Counted from the stretch's first letter, positions 50,282 through 62,360 are shown. The stretch: DNA of 64,000 nucleotides from Liquorilactobacillus ghanensis DSM 18630 (GCF_001435235.1 NZ_AZGB01000016.1:293257-357256), one strand, 5' to 3'. Made by a program: numbers and translations. Notes: generated by a model from the sequence alone, not told the origin.

Positions 50282-50900
50282 TTATCACTTGATGTTTGTT
50301 GATGATCATCCGCTGATTGTTGAAGGAATTGTTAATATTGCCAAATCAATGCCGGAACTAAAAATCGTTGCTACGGCAGGTGATGGACCGACAGCGTTAA
50401 AGAAAATCCCAGCAATCGCCGGACAGTTGGATTTAATAATTTTTGATTACAGTATGCCATTGATGGATGGGGAACAGTTTTTGTATAAATTGAATCAATT
50501 AAATTTTAATTTTCGTAAAATGTTATTAACGACGGTGGAAGATCCGGCAATCTTTGAAAACATGCTGCAAAACGGACTGGATGGAATTGTATTGAAAACA
50601 GCTCCGGTAACTGAAATTTTGCAAACAGCCAAGTTCTTAATTGATAATCCGCAGAGTTCAGTAATCGGTACTGAAGTCAAAAAACTAACTGTCAGGAAGC
50701 AATCACCATTAACAGCACAAGAAACACAGATTCTGGCCTTGATTGCTCAGGGATATCATGTTAAAGAAATTGGTCAGCAGTTGTCTTTTAGTGAGCGAAC
50801 AATTAAATATCATTTAACAGAAATCTATCAAAAATTAGGAGCTGGGAATCGAGCACAAGCAGTCGCCATTGCGGTCAGCCATAAGTGGATCAAGCTCTGA
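50274..50900 (+). CDS. NarL/LuxR-family response regulator
   Basis: The 208-residue regulator has a receiver domain beginning YHLMFVDDHPLIVEGI, the phospho-Asp in LIIFDYSMPLMDG, and LuxR-type HTH LTAQETQILALIAQGYHVKEIGQQLSFSERTIKYHLTEIYQKLGAGNRAQAV split over residues 150-205. GTG 50274 is chosen because AAAGGAGG ends 9 bp upstream; longer frames would run into the kinase gene. It is the partner of the preceding kinase. Confidence 0.92.
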   Translation: MSSYHLMFVDDHPLIVEGIVNIAKSMPELKIVATAGDGPTALKKIPAIAGQLDLIIFDYSMPLMDGEQFLYKLNQLNFNFRKMLLTTVEDPAIFENMLQNGLDGIVLKTAPVTEILQTAKFLIDNPQSSVIGTEVKKLTVRKQSPLTAQETQILALIAQGYHVKEIGQQLSFSERTIKYHLTEIYQKLGAGNRAQAVAIAVSHKWIKL

Positions 50901-51080
50901 TTATGAACAGAATTTTTGCTGTAAGTTTATGCAGTGAATAATAAGTATTCCTTTTTTATTTTTATTGTGACAAATTGAATTTTCAAGCTAACTAAAACAA
51001 ATAAACAGTTATTGCAATTTCTAATTGTATTGGAACTTTCAATCTGTGAAATTGATACTTTTATTATGTGCATATGATAT

Positions 51081-51094
51081 TGAAAACGGTTACC
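51081..51094 (+). promoter_or_regulatory. cre site upstream of the alcohol dehydrogenase
   Basis: TGAAAACGGTTACC matches 13 of 14 positions of the CcpA consensus, 60 bp before the gene. Confidence 0.7.
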
Positions 51095-51153
51095 TAAATG
51101 AAGATAATAAGGATGGTTAGTTAAATAGTTCACAAATTCAGGAGGAATGTATT

Positions 51154-52272
51154 ATGAAAATCAGTGCAGCAGTTGTTGAAAAAGTGGGAGCTCCATTTGT
51201 TATTAAAAACGACATTGAATTGGCTGAGATGGGACCGACTGATTTGCAGATTAAGATGGTAGCTAGCGGAATTTGTCATTCAGATGAGGCTATTCGCAAG
51301 GGGGATGCTTCCTTAGGCTATCCAGTAATTTTAGGACATGAAGGCTCAGGCATTGTGGAAAAAGTTGGACCACAAGTTAAAAACTTCACGGTTGGTGATC
51401 ATGTAGTCCTATCATTTTATTCAGATGGAACTTGTGATAACTGCTTGAAGGGAATTCCAACCCAATGCCGCAGTTATGCTAAATATAATTTAAGTGGCGT
51501 TCGGGCTAATGGAACCGATCATTTTACTGAAAATGGCGAACATATTAGTGATATGTTCAATCAATCATCATTTACAACTCACACAGTTGTAAATCAACGT
51601 AATGCAGTTAAAGTGGATAAAAAATTAGATTTACGTAAGTTAGGGCCTTTGGGTTGCGGTTATGTAACTGGTAGTGGTACCGTATTTAATACTTTACAGC
51701 CGAAGCCTGGTCAAACGATTGCCGTCTTTGGTACCGGTGCAGTTGGTTTGGCAGCAATGATGGCTGGTAAAATTTCTGGTTGTACTAAAGTGATCGCAGT
51801 TGATGTGGTTCCAGAAAGGTTAGCCTTGGCTAAGCAGCTGGGAGCAACACAAACAATTAATAGTAAAGAAGAAGATCCGGTAGCTGCTATTCAGAAATTG
51901 ACTAATGGTTACGGAGTTGACTTTACCGTTGATACTACTGGAATCGAGCCGGTAATGTTGCAGGCAATTAACGCTTTAGCTCAAGGAGGAACAGCCGCTT
52001 TGATTGCAGTAACAGCGCAAAACATTACCATGAGTTCTTGGAATGATTTGTGTACTTCTGATCGTAAAGTTGTCGGTGTTAATATGGGCGATTCAATTCC
52101 GCAGGTAGATGTGCCACGGTTAATTGAATTTTACAAATTAGGGATGTTTGATTTTGACAAAACTGAGAAATTCTATAAGTTTGCTGATATTAACCAAGCA
52201 AATAATGATTCAGTTACTGGTAAGACAATTAAACCAGTTTTGATAATTGATGAAGCCTATCAACCAGAATAA
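51154..52272 (+). CDS. Zinc-dependent medium-chain alcohol dehydrogenase
   Basis: The 372-residue MDR enzyme has catalytic zinc ligands in ASGICHSD (Cys), LGHEGSG (His) and LGCGYVTGSG (Cys), plus a Rossmann loop FGTGAVGLAAM near residue 195. An Asp (VIAVDV) at the end of beta-2 suggests NAD preference. The structural-zinc loop is abnormal: GTCDNCLKGIPTQC offers three Cys with C-x2-C-x7-C spacing, so one of the usual four ligands is missing. The closest types are aryl-alcohol or class III-like dehydrogenases; substrate unknown. RBS CAGGAGGAATG. It stands alone behind a cre and before tandem terminators. Confidence 0.88.
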   Translation: MKISAAVVEKVGAPFVIKNDIELAEMGPTDLQIKMVASGICHSDEAIRKGDASLGYPVILGHEGSGIVEKVGPQVKNFTVGDHVVLSFYSDGTCDNCLKGIPTQCRSYAKYNLSGVRANGTDHFTENGEHISDMFNQSSFTTHTVVNQRNAVKVDKKLDLRKLGPLGCGYVTGSGTVFNTLQPKPGQTIAVFGTGAVGLAAMMAGKISGCTKVIAVDVVPERLALAKQLGATQTINSKEEDPVAAIQKLTNGYGVDFTVDTTGIEPVMLQAINALAQGGTAALIAVTAQNITMSSWNDLCTSDRKVVGVNMGDSIPQVDVPRLIEFYKLGMFDFDKTEKFYKFADINQANNDSVTGKTIKPVLIIDEAYQPE

Positions 52273-52293
52273 TTGAGAATTCTTATTAAATTA

Positions 52294-52336
52294 ACAGCAG
52301 CTTTAAGAGAGCTAATCTTTTGAAGCTGTTTTTTGA
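52294..52336 (+). terminator. Terminator after the alcohol dehydrogenase
   Basis: The imperfect stem CAGCTTTAAGA...TCTTTTGAAGCTG is followed by TTTTTT. Confidence 0.75.
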
Positions 52337-52346
52337 TTCTATAATG

Positions 52347-52380
52347 TTGGTATTGATAAATTATATCAATGCCAATTTTT
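52347..52380 (+). terminator. Second terminator-like hairpin in tandem
   Basis: TTGGTATTGATA pairs with TATCAATGCCAA (one G-T), followed by seven T. A TATAAT lies at 52340-52345 between the two hairpins. The remaining 52381-52662 sequence is AT-rich with no gene or clear promoter visible. Confidence 0.7.
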
Positions 52381-52662
52381 TTATTTTAAGCAGCTTTGCT
52401 GTTAATAGTGGTTCATATTTATAAATTGAGAGTAAAACTTTTTCATGAAATGCAAATAGCTTACTGCTAATGTTAAGTAATTTTTATCGCGCTGATGTGT
52501 TTGATGTGGGTTAAAAAGATGGGAATAATTATTAAATAACTGAGCATAAGATTTGTGGATAATTAGCCTTTTTTCTAGAAATTCGTTATTTTAGTAATAA
52601 ACAGTTTGATGAACTAAAATATGAAGAAAAATTGTTAATTTTAGCAATTATTTGGGAAATGG

Positions 52663-53541
52663 GTGATCAAAGTGGCAGAAAGCAAATATTTACACGAAAT
52701 TGTCACGCCAACCAAACCATTATCGGCTTGGATCTATTTGCATGAGCAGAAGGGATTGACCTATATCGCCCCTCATTGGCATCAGGGGATTGAGCTTTCA
52801 TTTACGATCAATGGCGTAATTGATGATTTTGTAATCAACGAGCATCATTATCAGACCTATGCAGGAACGGTACTAGTGGTTAATTCACAAGTTATCCACA
52901 GTATTCGTTCAGTGCTAAAGACGGGAGATCGAGCTATTTCAATTATCTATCCATATTACTATGTTAATCGTTTATATCCAGAAATCGAAAATGAAATCAT
53001 TGATGTTAATCAACCGGAAAGGTTTGATAATCTTCAAAAAGAAATATATACCGAAATACAAACAACACTTTTTAAAATTTATAAGAACCTAAAAAATGGC
53101 ACTAAGTTTAGCAATTTGAAACTTGAAACATTAACTGCTAGGACTTTGCAATTATTGCTAGAGTATTTTACCAAGCCTAAAACTGAATATGATATTGTTT
53201 ATGGAACTAAAGAGTTTGAGGTGGTCAGAATTCAAGCAATCACTAAATACATTAATGATCATTATAGTTACAAAATCAGTTTGTCAGAAATTGCAGCGCA
53301 AGTTAATTTATCTAAAGAATACTTGGCTAAGTTTTTTAAAAATCACATGGATCTTACAATCGGTGCTTATATCAGCAATGTACGTGCGCAAAAAGCATAT
53401 TATGATCTTTTAGGAGAAAAAAATAACTTAACTGAAATTGCTGCTAAAAATGGATTTCCAAGCATTAGAGCGATGAATAAAGCTTTTCAGGCTGTATACG
53501 GGAAAACAGCTTCTGAAATTTATCGAAGTAAAAGAGGTTAA
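52663..53541 (+). CDS. AraC-family transcriptional regulator
   Basis: The 292-residue protein has an N-terminal cupin (THE-type pattern APHWHQGIELSFTINGVIDDFV near residue 35) and a C-terminal AraC HTH (ISLSEIAAQVNLSKEYLAKFFKNHMDLTIGAYI, then LTEIAAKNGFPSIRAMNKAFQAVYGKTASEI). The start is GTG 52663 or GTG 52672; both lie near a weak GGGAAATGGGTG site. It precedes an esterase and an MFS gene in the same direction, which it probably controls (inference). Confidence 0.85.
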   Translation: MIKVAESKYLHEIVTPTKPLSAWIYLHEQKGLTYIAPHWHQGIELSFTINGVIDDFVINEHHYQTYAGTVLVVNSQVIHSIRSVLKTGDRAISIIYPYYYVNRLYPEIENEIIDVNQPERFDNLQKEIYTEIQTTLFKIYKNLKNGTKFSNLKLETLTARTLQLLLEYFTKPKTEYDIVYGTKEFEVVRIQAITKYINDHYSYKISLSEIAAQVNLSKEYLAKFFKNHMDLTIGAYISNVRAQKAYYDLLGEKNNLTEIAAKNGFPSIRAMNKAFQAVYGKTASEIYRSKRG

Positions 53542-53599
53542 TATTTAGCAATGAACTGGCTTTGAAAAGTATATCAGTCAATTCATTTTTTATTTATTA

Positions 53600-53613
53600 T
53601 GTAAGCGTAACCA
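53600..53613 (+). promoter_or_regulatory. cre-like site upstream of the esterase gene
   Basis: TGTAAGCGTAACCA matches 12 of 14 consensus positions, directly before the AAAGGAGG ribosome binding site. Confidence 0.45.
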
Positions 53614-53629
53614 AAAGGAGGAACTTGAA

Positions 53630-54523
53630 ATGGTAGATAAGCAAATAGAATTAGCGATTGAACAAATACGAACTGAGTGGAAAAAAGGCGATGATCAACG
53701 AGATGCTGGATTACCGCTTGAAATCCCGGAAGTAAAACGTATTGATAATATAGTTTATGGTCCAGATCCTAAGTGGAATTCACTAGATATTTACTTGCCC
53801 AAAAATGTAGTTGGGAAAATTCCAACGATCATTAATATCCATGGTGGTGGTTGGTGCTATGGAACAAAAGAAACTTATCAATTTTATGGACTGGGTTTAG
53901 CTAAGCGCGGATTTGCTTTTATAAATCCTAATTATCGTTTGGCTCCAGAGGCTGTTTTCCCGGCCGAACTGGATGATGTTAATTGTTACATTCATTGGGT
54001 AGCAAAACATGCTCAAGAATATAATTTGGATACAAATAATGTTTTTCTAGTCGGTGATAGTGCTGGTGGACAAATGGCTGAACAATATGCAGCTATTTTG
54101 AAGAATCCAACTTTTCGCGCAAAATTCGGTTATCAATTGCCTGAACTTAAATTTAGGGCAATTGCTTTAAATAGTGCGGCTGTCTTTGTCTTGGATCCCG
54201 GGATGATAGGTGGTGCGGTAAAGGGCTATTTTACTGATGAAGTTTTAAAAAATAAACGTGATTTACTGGATACTGAAAAATATATTACAGCGGATTATTT
54301 ACCAACCTATATTTCAACTGCAACGGAAGATTTTATTCGGGATGCTTCAATTAAGTTTGCAGGTTTTCTTGCTGAAAAAGGAATTAAACATGTTTTTAAA
54401 GAATATGGTGATAAAGAACATCCACGGCCACATGTTTTCTTAATTAATCAAAAAGATTATATTGCTGATCAAGCTAATGATGATGAGATTAAGTTTTTCA
54501 AGCAATTCATTGTGAAATCCTAA
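53630..54523 (+). CDS. Alpha/beta-hydrolase fold esterase (HSL-like)
   Basis: The 297-residue enzyme has the oxyanion motif NIHGGGWCYG near residue 67, NYRLAPEAVFPAELDD, the nucleophile elbow VGDSAGGQ (Ser near residue 144), an acid in ATEDFIRDAS and a His in HPRPHVF near residue 265. These are carboxylesterase/hormone-sensitive-lipase features; it acts in the cytosol because no signal peptide is seen. In this island it may remove acyl groups from plant glycosides (inference). RBS AAAGGAGGAACTTGAA. An MFS gene follows 19 bp later. Confidence 0.87.
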   Translation: MVDKQIELAIEQIRTEWKKGDDQRDAGLPLEIPEVKRIDNIVYGPDPKWNSLDIYLPKNVVGKIPTIINIHGGGWCYGTKETYQFYGLGLAKRGFAFINPNYRLAPEAVFPAELDDVNCYIHWVAKHAQEYNLDTNNVFLVGDSAGGQMAEQYAAILKNPTFRAKFGYQLPELKFRAIALNSAAVFVLDPGMIGGAVKGYFTDEVLKNKRDLLDTEKYITADYLPTYISTATEDFIRDASIKFAGFLAEKGIKHVFKEYGDKEHPRPHVFLINQKDYIADQANDDEIKFFKQFIVKS

Positions 54524-54542
54524 AAGTTATGGGGGAAAAAAC

Positions 54543-55748
54543 ATGAAACAGACAAAAGATAAACTCATTTTTAAAGTTTCATTATTGTCGATTTCGTTAT
54601 TTTTGATGATGGCGCCACAAATTTCATCAGCCTTGCCATTAATGTATCACGCTTTTCCCGGAGTTGATCAGGCTGGAGTAGAAACCTTATCAACTGTGCC
54701 TAATTTTGGAATTGTAATTGGCCTTTTGATTAGTCCCTTTTTAGTTAGAAAATTGGGCCAGAAACCTACCGTTCTAATTGGATTGCTGATCACATTAATA
54801 ACCGGAACTTTTCCAATGTATGCAACAGCCTATCTGCCAATTTTAATTTCTCGTTTTTTGATTGGATTGGGTATTGGTTTGTTTAATTCTTTAGCTGTTA
54901 GTTTAATTCCGCAATTTTATAAGCGTGATGAACAAGAACTTGCTTCAATGATCGGTTATCAAAATGTAATGGGAAGTGTCGGAGCGGCTTTAAGTTCATT
55001 TTTGCTAAGCTATTTAGTTACAATCAGTTGGCATGCAGCCTTTGCGATTTATTTTTTAGTTATTCCAGTTTTGATTTTGTTCACTCTTTTTGTACCACTA
55101 GCAGACAAAAAGCAGAATGCAGTAGTTGCTGGACAATCAGCAAATAAAGTACCTGTTCCCAAACAAAAGATTAATAGTAAAGTTATTTTAATCGCAGTTT
55201 TAATGCTGTTGATCTTTATGTTTTATATGCCGATTTCGTTTGCTCTACCAAGCCTTATTGTTACGGAAGGGATTGGAACAACTAGTACAGCTGCTCTAAT
55301 CGCTGGTTTCTCTACTTTAGTAGGAATTCCAATCGGAGCTAGCTTTGGATTCTTTTTTAAACGGTTGCATGATAAAGTCTTCCCATTAGGTTTTGCTTTG
55401 GTTGCACTGGGATTCATTCTGATTTCATTAGCTAATAATGTTATTTTTCTATTTGTTTCTGTAGTCGTTTTGGGCTTTGGTTTTGGCATTGGAGTACCTT
55501 ACATGTACAATTGGTTAGATTGGGCAGCACCAGAAGGTTCAATTAATATGTCAACAACCATAGTATTGATTTTAGTTAATATTGGCAGCTTTGTTTCCCC
55601 AACCGTTATTAATTTGATTACAGGTTTATTTAATAATACTTCTCCACGAGCAATAATGATGTTAAGCGCAGTAGCATTTTTACTGATTTTTGTTTTTGCT
55701 TTATATCACTATCTAAAAGTTCATCGTCAGCAAATAAAAACGGATTAA
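54543..55748 (+). CDS. MFS transporter (module 1)
   Basis: The 401-residue protein has twelve membrane helices. The loop 2-3 motif is RKLGQKPTVLIG, and a charged linker (KKQNAVVAGQSANKV) lies between the halves. Its N-terminal order, the RKxGQKxT motif and SWHAAF.IYFLVIPVLILF segment are shared with the MFS at 57104, showing paralogy. It is coupled to the esterase gene and probably imports the esterase substrate. Substrate unknown. Confidence 0.82.
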   Translation: MKQTKDKLIFKVSLLSISLFLMMAPQISSALPLMYHAFPGVDQAGVETLSTVPNFGIVIGLLISPFLVRKLGQKPTVLIGLLITLITGTFPMYATAYLPILISRFLIGLGIGLFNSLAVSLIPQFYKRDEQELASMIGYQNVMGSVGAALSSFLLSYLVTISWHAAFAIYFLVIPVLILFTLFVPLADKKQNAVVAGQSANKVPVPKQKINSKVILIAVLMLLIFMFYMPISFALPSLIVTEGIGTTSTAALIAGFSTLVGIPIGASFGFFFKRLHDKVFPLGFALVALGFILISLANNVIFLFVSVVVLGFGFGIGVPYMYNWLDWAAPEGSINMSTTIVLILVNIGSFVSPTVINLITGLFNNTSPRAIMMLSAVAFLLIFVFALYHYLKVHRQQIKTD

Positions 55749-55819
55749 AGAATTTAAAATACACCATCATCGTTGATAACTTAAGATAATTAAATTCAAA
55801 AAATATTGTCTGGATACAT

Positions 55820-55849
55820 CAATCGTCGTTTTGTGGCGATTGTTTTTTT
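55820..55849 (+). terminator. Terminator between convergent MFS and AraC genes
   Basis: CAATCGTC pairs with GGCGATTG (one G-T), followed by seven T on the plus strand. Confidence 0.75.
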
Positions 55850-56975
55850 AGATATGATACTTCTTTCGAAACTGGGTGGGAGTGGTATGCAAATATTTTT
55901 TAAAGAGTTTAGTCAAGTAACTTTGATCATAAAATCCCAACATCGCTGCGATTTCGGTAACTGTTTTATGCGAAAATATTAATTGACTTTGAATTTCGCG
56001 AATTTTTTGTTCATTAGCATAGTCGACGATCGTTTGGTTGGTGGCTTGTTTGAATGAACGGCAAAGATAATTTTTAGAGTAACCTAGTTGTTTTGCCATG
56101 AGTGTTAAATTGATTGGTTCGGCCAAATTCTTGAAAACATAGTCTTGAATCAAAAAAATTAAACTTGAATTAGAGAAGCTTTGAGCTGCTCGGACACGTT
56201 TCACGAATATTTCACCGATTTCTTGGATCAAATCAACGATGCTATCAATTTGATTCAAGCGTTCGATCCGCTGAACGCAGCGGTCACTTAACATATAAGC
56301 TGATTCAGGGTGCATCCCGCCTTTAATGGCGGCACGGGTGAAAAGGGTAGTTGCGGCAATTAACAAATTCTTGCTATTTCTTAGTTCGTTACCAACTGCC
56401 ATTTTTCCAAAAGTCCCACTATTGATAAAGTCAGCTAAACGAGGTCGAAATTCAACTAAAATTCCCTTTTCCAAGGCTTGCAGCATTAATTTTTCCTTGT
56501 AATAGCTGTTGTGGTAGATATTAACATCGGTTTCAGTTAAATGTTCATCTTTTTCTTCAGCGACAAAAGAAAAATCGCTAATAAAATTAGGTTGCTCGAT
56601 TACTGGCAGCTTTTGAAAAAGACTGAAATATAAAATCTTAGTATAGGAAATTAAGCGTTCCAAACTAATGCTGGGAAAGCTGTCACGAAAATAGCCTAAA
56701 GCTGCAATGGTTTGAACATTACACCAAAGAACTAGTATTTTTCGGTTATTTTCGGGTAAAGAAATGACGCTAAAGCATTCATTGCGACTAGTATTAAATA
56801 TTTTTACAGAACCAGTAGTTAAAGAAAAATCGATTTTATTTAGAAACCTGTTAGGAAAACTGGGTGAGACAGTTTGTTTGAATTGATTTACTAATTTTTG
56901 TTCATGATCATAAACAAAAATCGATATATTAGAAGCTAGATGGAGTTCTTTAAGTAAAGCTAATAGTTGATTCAT
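55848..56975 (-). CDS. AraC-family regulator, divergent from the glycoside operon
   Basis: The 375-residue protein has a long N-terminal sensory region (no cupin His pattern visible; EFRPRLADFINSGTFGKMAVGNELRNSKNLLIAATTLFTRAAI is split helices near residues 175-220). A C-terminal HTH pair follows (LTLMAKQLGYSKNYLCRSFKQATNQTIVDY, then TEIAAMLGFYDQSYLTKLFKKYLHTTPTQFR). The N-terminal layout resembles YSIRK/GAF-like AraC sensors. ATG 56975 has AAAGGG 10 bp upstream on the minus strand; a further upstream ATG (56993) has no such site. It diverges from the MFS/GH78 operon with a cre-like site in between. Confidence 0.83.
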   Translation of the reverse strand: MNQLLALLKELHLASNISIFVYDHEQKLVNQFKQTVSPSFPNRFLNKIDFSLTTGSVKIFNTSRNECFSVISLPENNRKILVLWCNVQTIAALGYFRDSFPSISLERLISYTKILYFSLFQKLPVIEQPNFISDFSFVAEEKDEHLTETDVNIYHNSYYKEKLMLQALEKGILVEFRPRLADFINSGTFGKMAVGNELRNSKNLLIAATTLFTRAAIKGGMHPESAYMLSDRCVQRIERLNQIDSIVDLIQEIGEIFVKRVRAAQSFSNSSLIFLIQDYVFKNLAEPINLTLMAKQLGYSKNYLCRSFKQATNQTIVDYANEQKIREIQSQLIFSHKTVTEIAAMLGFYDQSYLTKLFKKYLHTTPTQFRKKYHI

Positions 56976-57033
56976 TATAGGAAGCCCTTTCATTTTAGAT
57001 AATATAGAACCTATTTGGTTAATATTATACAAT

Positions 57034-57047
57034 TAAAAGCGCTTTAA
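57034..57047 (+). promoter_or_regulatory. cre-like palindrome in the divergent AraC/MFS promoter region
   Basis: A near-palindrome around AAAGCGCTTT, matching 12 of 14 cre positions, placed between the divergent genes. Confidence 0.5.
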
Positions 57048-57103
57048 TCAAGTAGAATAGGATTGTAGATGATAATCATAATAAAGCAAAAGGAGAACAA
57101 ATC

Positions 57104-58324
57104 ATGACAACTTCTAATCATTCATTCAAAAATGTATTAATTATTATTGCTTTGCTATCATTAAATATTGTTGAACAAGCAGCTAGTGTAATTACAGGAA
57201 CGATCCCGGGGATGGCTAAAACCTTCTCCAGTGAATCATTGGTTAATATTGAATTGATCACAACCGTTGTTTCAATTTTTGTAACCGTTTTTGTACTTGT
57301 CAGCGGCTTTGTAGTGCGAAAAATCGGTCAGAAGCAAACGGCAGTTTTAGGCTTGGCAATCGCGACTATTAGTTCTGTTATTCCAGCTTTTTCGAATAAT
57401 TTTACTGTAATTTTGGTATCGCGTGCAGTTTTAGGTATTGGGATTGGTTTAGCAAACCCGTTAGCAATTAGTTTAATTGGGGTTTTCTTCTCCGGTGACG
57501 AAAGGGCTAAATTAATGGGATGGCGTTCAGCTATCGCAGGGGTCGGAACTTCATTAATGACCTACTTTGCAGGACAACTGCTTAATATTAGCTGGCACGC
57601 TGCATATTGGGTATATTTACTGTTTGTGCCAACTTTGTTATTATTTATCTTTTTTGTTCCCGATCCGGAGAAAAACGGTGCAGTAGAACGGCAGGAAGCC
57701 GAGCAGCAAAAAGAATTAGCGCAGGCTCAAGATCGAGGCGAGAGTGTTCAAAAGGATTCGAAAGTATTGATTGCAACACTGGCAGTTTTAACTTTCTTGA
57801 TTTTGATTGCTATCATGGTTTTAGCGATTAAGCTTCCGACATTTTTCGTTGAAGAAAAAATTGGTACAGCTACACAAGCAAGTAACGCTTGGAGCATTTA
57901 TAATTTTGCCAGTGTTGCCGGCGGAATCTTATTTGGCTACTGCTACAAGTTTTTACGCAAGTTTTTATTGCCATCAGGATTGATTTTGTCAGGGATTATC
58001 ATGACTCTTATCAGCACTGTTCATAGTGTTGGGATGGTTTACGCTTTATGTATTTTGATGGGGATTGTCAGTGCAATGATCATTCCATATATTTTCAATC
58101 GAATTAGCGAAGCATCATCTCCTAAGAAAGCTCCCCTCTATACCTCAATTGCTTTGGTTGGTTCTAACTTAGGTTCATTTTTATCACCATATGCTGGTAA
58201 ATTTTTAGGTGTTTCAAGCAAAGCAGCTATCCTACATGCAGGATTTTTAATGATGGTGTTAGCAGTAGTTTCTTTGATCGTGATTATAAAAATTAATTCT
58301 AATAGCAAAAAGACGGCAGCTTAG
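57104..58324 (+). CDS. MFS transporter (module 2), probable glycoside importer
   Basis: The 406-residue protein has twelve membrane helices. RKIGQKQTAVLG follows helix 2, and SWHAAYWVYLLFVPTLLLF matches the paralogue at 54543. An acidic/basic central loop (ERQEAEQQKELAQAQDRGESVQKDSK region) joins the halves. RBS AAAAGGAGAACAAATC. It is the first gene of an operon with a rhamnosidase, so it likely imports a rhamnosylated glycoside intact (inference). Confidence 0.83.
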   Translation: MTTSNHSFKNVLIIIALLSLNIVEQAASVITGTIPGMAKTFSSESLVNIELITTVVSIFVTVFVLVSGFVVRKIGQKQTAVLGLAIATISSVIPAFSNNFTVILVSRAVLGIGIGLANPLAISLIGVFFSGDERAKLMGWRSAIAGVGTSLMTYFAGQLLNISWHAAYWVYLLFVPTLLLFIFFVPDPEKNGAVERQEAEQQKELAQAQDRGESVQKDSKVLIATLAVLTFLILIAIMVLAIKLPTFFVEEKIGTATQASNAWSIYNFASVAGGILFGYCYKFLRKFLLPSGLILSGIIMTLISTVHSVGMVYALCILMGIVSAMIIPYIFNRISEASSPKKAPLYTSIALVGSNLGSFLSPYAGKFLGVSSKAAILHAGFLMMVLAVVSLIVIIKINSNSKKTAA

Positions 58325-58345
58325 AGAAAGGTTAGGCGGTAAATT

Positions 58346-59920
58346 ATGGAATTTCAGATGAACACAACAGTTAAATTCAAGCATGACGCTAAATTGCTTA
58401 AAAAGGCACAGCAGGCAAAACCGCAACTCCAATATAAACAGCTTGTTCCACAAAGAATTGTAAAAATAATTCCTGATCAACAAGAATTATTCGGTTATCG
58501 TGCTGTTTCACAGTCGCAGACAATTACTAAATTGAATCAATTATCATTTGGTAAAGGTGAGCGAGTTGTGTTGGATCTTGGAGATCATCAAGTTGGTCAT
58601 TTTCAAATAAAAATTAACTCGGTTGGTTCACCGATGGATGCACCGCTATGGTTACACGTCGTTTTTGCTGAATTACCTGCTGAGATTGGAACTAACCATG
58701 AGCCGTATCATGGCGAATTGAGTAGTTCGTGGTTGGCAGAAGAATATCTGCATTTAGATGTGTTGCCATCACTTTTAAAATTACCGCGCCGTTATGCATG
58801 TCGATATATTATGCTTGAAGTAATGGATACTTCTCCAAAATGGAAAGCAGTATTCAGCGAGCCGTTGTTTACAGCGGAAAGTGCCGTGTCTTCGGAACAA
58901 ACTTTAAAATTAGATTCCGGTGATCCATTATTGGATCAAATTGATCGCGTTAGTTGTAAGACCTTGCTTGATTGCATGCAAGAAGTTTTCGAAGATGGGC
59001 CTAAACGTGATCGCCGTTTATGGTTAGGCGATTTAAGGCTACAGGCCTTAGCCAATTATGCGACATTTGACAACCAGCAGTTAGTTAAACGATGTCTGTA
59101 TTTGTTTGGCGGATTAACGACAGAAGACGGGCGAATCTCTGCTAATATTTTTACGCAAAAAGAACCAATTCCAGATGATACATTTTTATATGATTATAGT
59201 TTGTTTTTCATCTCAACTTTAGCTGATTATTTTGCCCACTATCATGATATGGAAGTATTGCAGGATTTATTTCCAATTGCTCAACGCCAGCTTGATCAAG
59301 CATTACAGTTAGTAGATCAGCAAGGACAAGTTGAATTAGATCCAAAATGGCCGATCTTTATTGATTGGTCACAAGAATTTGATAAAGCGACTTGTGCTCA
59401 GGCGGTAACGATTTATGCATTAAAACAATTTTTGGAACTGGCTCAGGAAATGAAAATTGCGACCGACCAATATCAAGCAACATTGGATAAACTAGTGAAT
59501 TTTGCGACTGAAAAATTGTATAATCAACAACGTGGACTATTTGTAAGTGGAGCTAAACAGGAAATTAATATAGCAAGTCAAGTTTGGATGGCATTAGCTC
59601 ATGTTTTACCACCAGCAGAAAATCATGCATTAATGGAAACAGCTTTAAAAGAACTTTTTCCGATCACTGGAATTGCAACACCATATATGTATCATCACGT
59701 ATGTGCTGCATTATTTGAAACACGGCATTCGGCGGCCGCACTTGATTTAATTAAGGACTACTGGGGTGGCATGCTCAAATATGGTGCTGATACTTTTTGG
59801 GAGGCATTTCAACCTGAGAAACCGGCATTTTCACCATATAATAGCATGGCAATTAATAGTTATTGTCATGCATGGAGCTGCACACCAGCCTATCTGCTTA
59901 GAAAATATTTGAAAAAGTAA
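58346..59920 (+). CDS. GH78-family alpha-L-rhamnosidase
   Basis: The 524-residue protein has an N-terminal beta domain (about residues 40-170) and an (alpha/alpha)6 catalytic part. The family signature appears as EVFEDGPKRDRRLWLGDLRLQA near residue 212, with the general acid expected in the acidic cluster, then DWSQEF near residue 340 and FWEAFQPEK and CHAWSCTPAYLL at the end. No signal peptide: it cleaves imported rhamnosides in the cytosol, releasing L-rhamnose for the rha operon at 40.6-45.9 kb. The start is ATG 58346; ATG 58358 is an alternative. It is 21 bp after the MFS gene. Confidence 0.85.
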   Translation: MEFQMNTTVKFKHDAKLLKKAQQAKPQLQYKQLVPQRIVKIIPDQQELFGYRAVSQSQTITKLNQLSFGKGERVVLDLGDHQVGHFQIKINSVGSPMDAPLWLHVVFAELPAEIGTNHEPYHGELSSSWLAEEYLHLDVLPSLLKLPRRYACRYIMLEVMDTSPKWKAVFSEPLFTAESAVSSEQTLKLDSGDPLLDQIDRVSCKTLLDCMQEVFEDGPKRDRRLWLGDLRLQALANYATFDNQQLVKRCLYLFGGLTTEDGRISANIFTQKEPIPDDTFLYDYSLFFISTLADYFAHYHDMEVLQDLFPIAQRQLDQALQLVDQQGQVELDPKWPIFIDWSQEFDKATCAQAVTIYALKQFLELAQEMKIATDQYQATLDKLVNFATEKLYNQQRGLFVSGAKQEINIASQVWMALAHVLPPAENHALMETALKELFPITGIATPYMYHHVCAALFETRHSAAALDLIKDYWGGMLKYGADTFWEAFQPEKPAFSPYNSMAINSYCHAWSCTPAYLLRKYLKK

Positions 59921-59966
59921 AAATTTGAATTGATATTCGTATTTTGGCTTAAGAGGAGAGATTTTT

Positions 59967-62355
<2,389 letters not shown>

Positions 62356-62360
62356 AAAAA

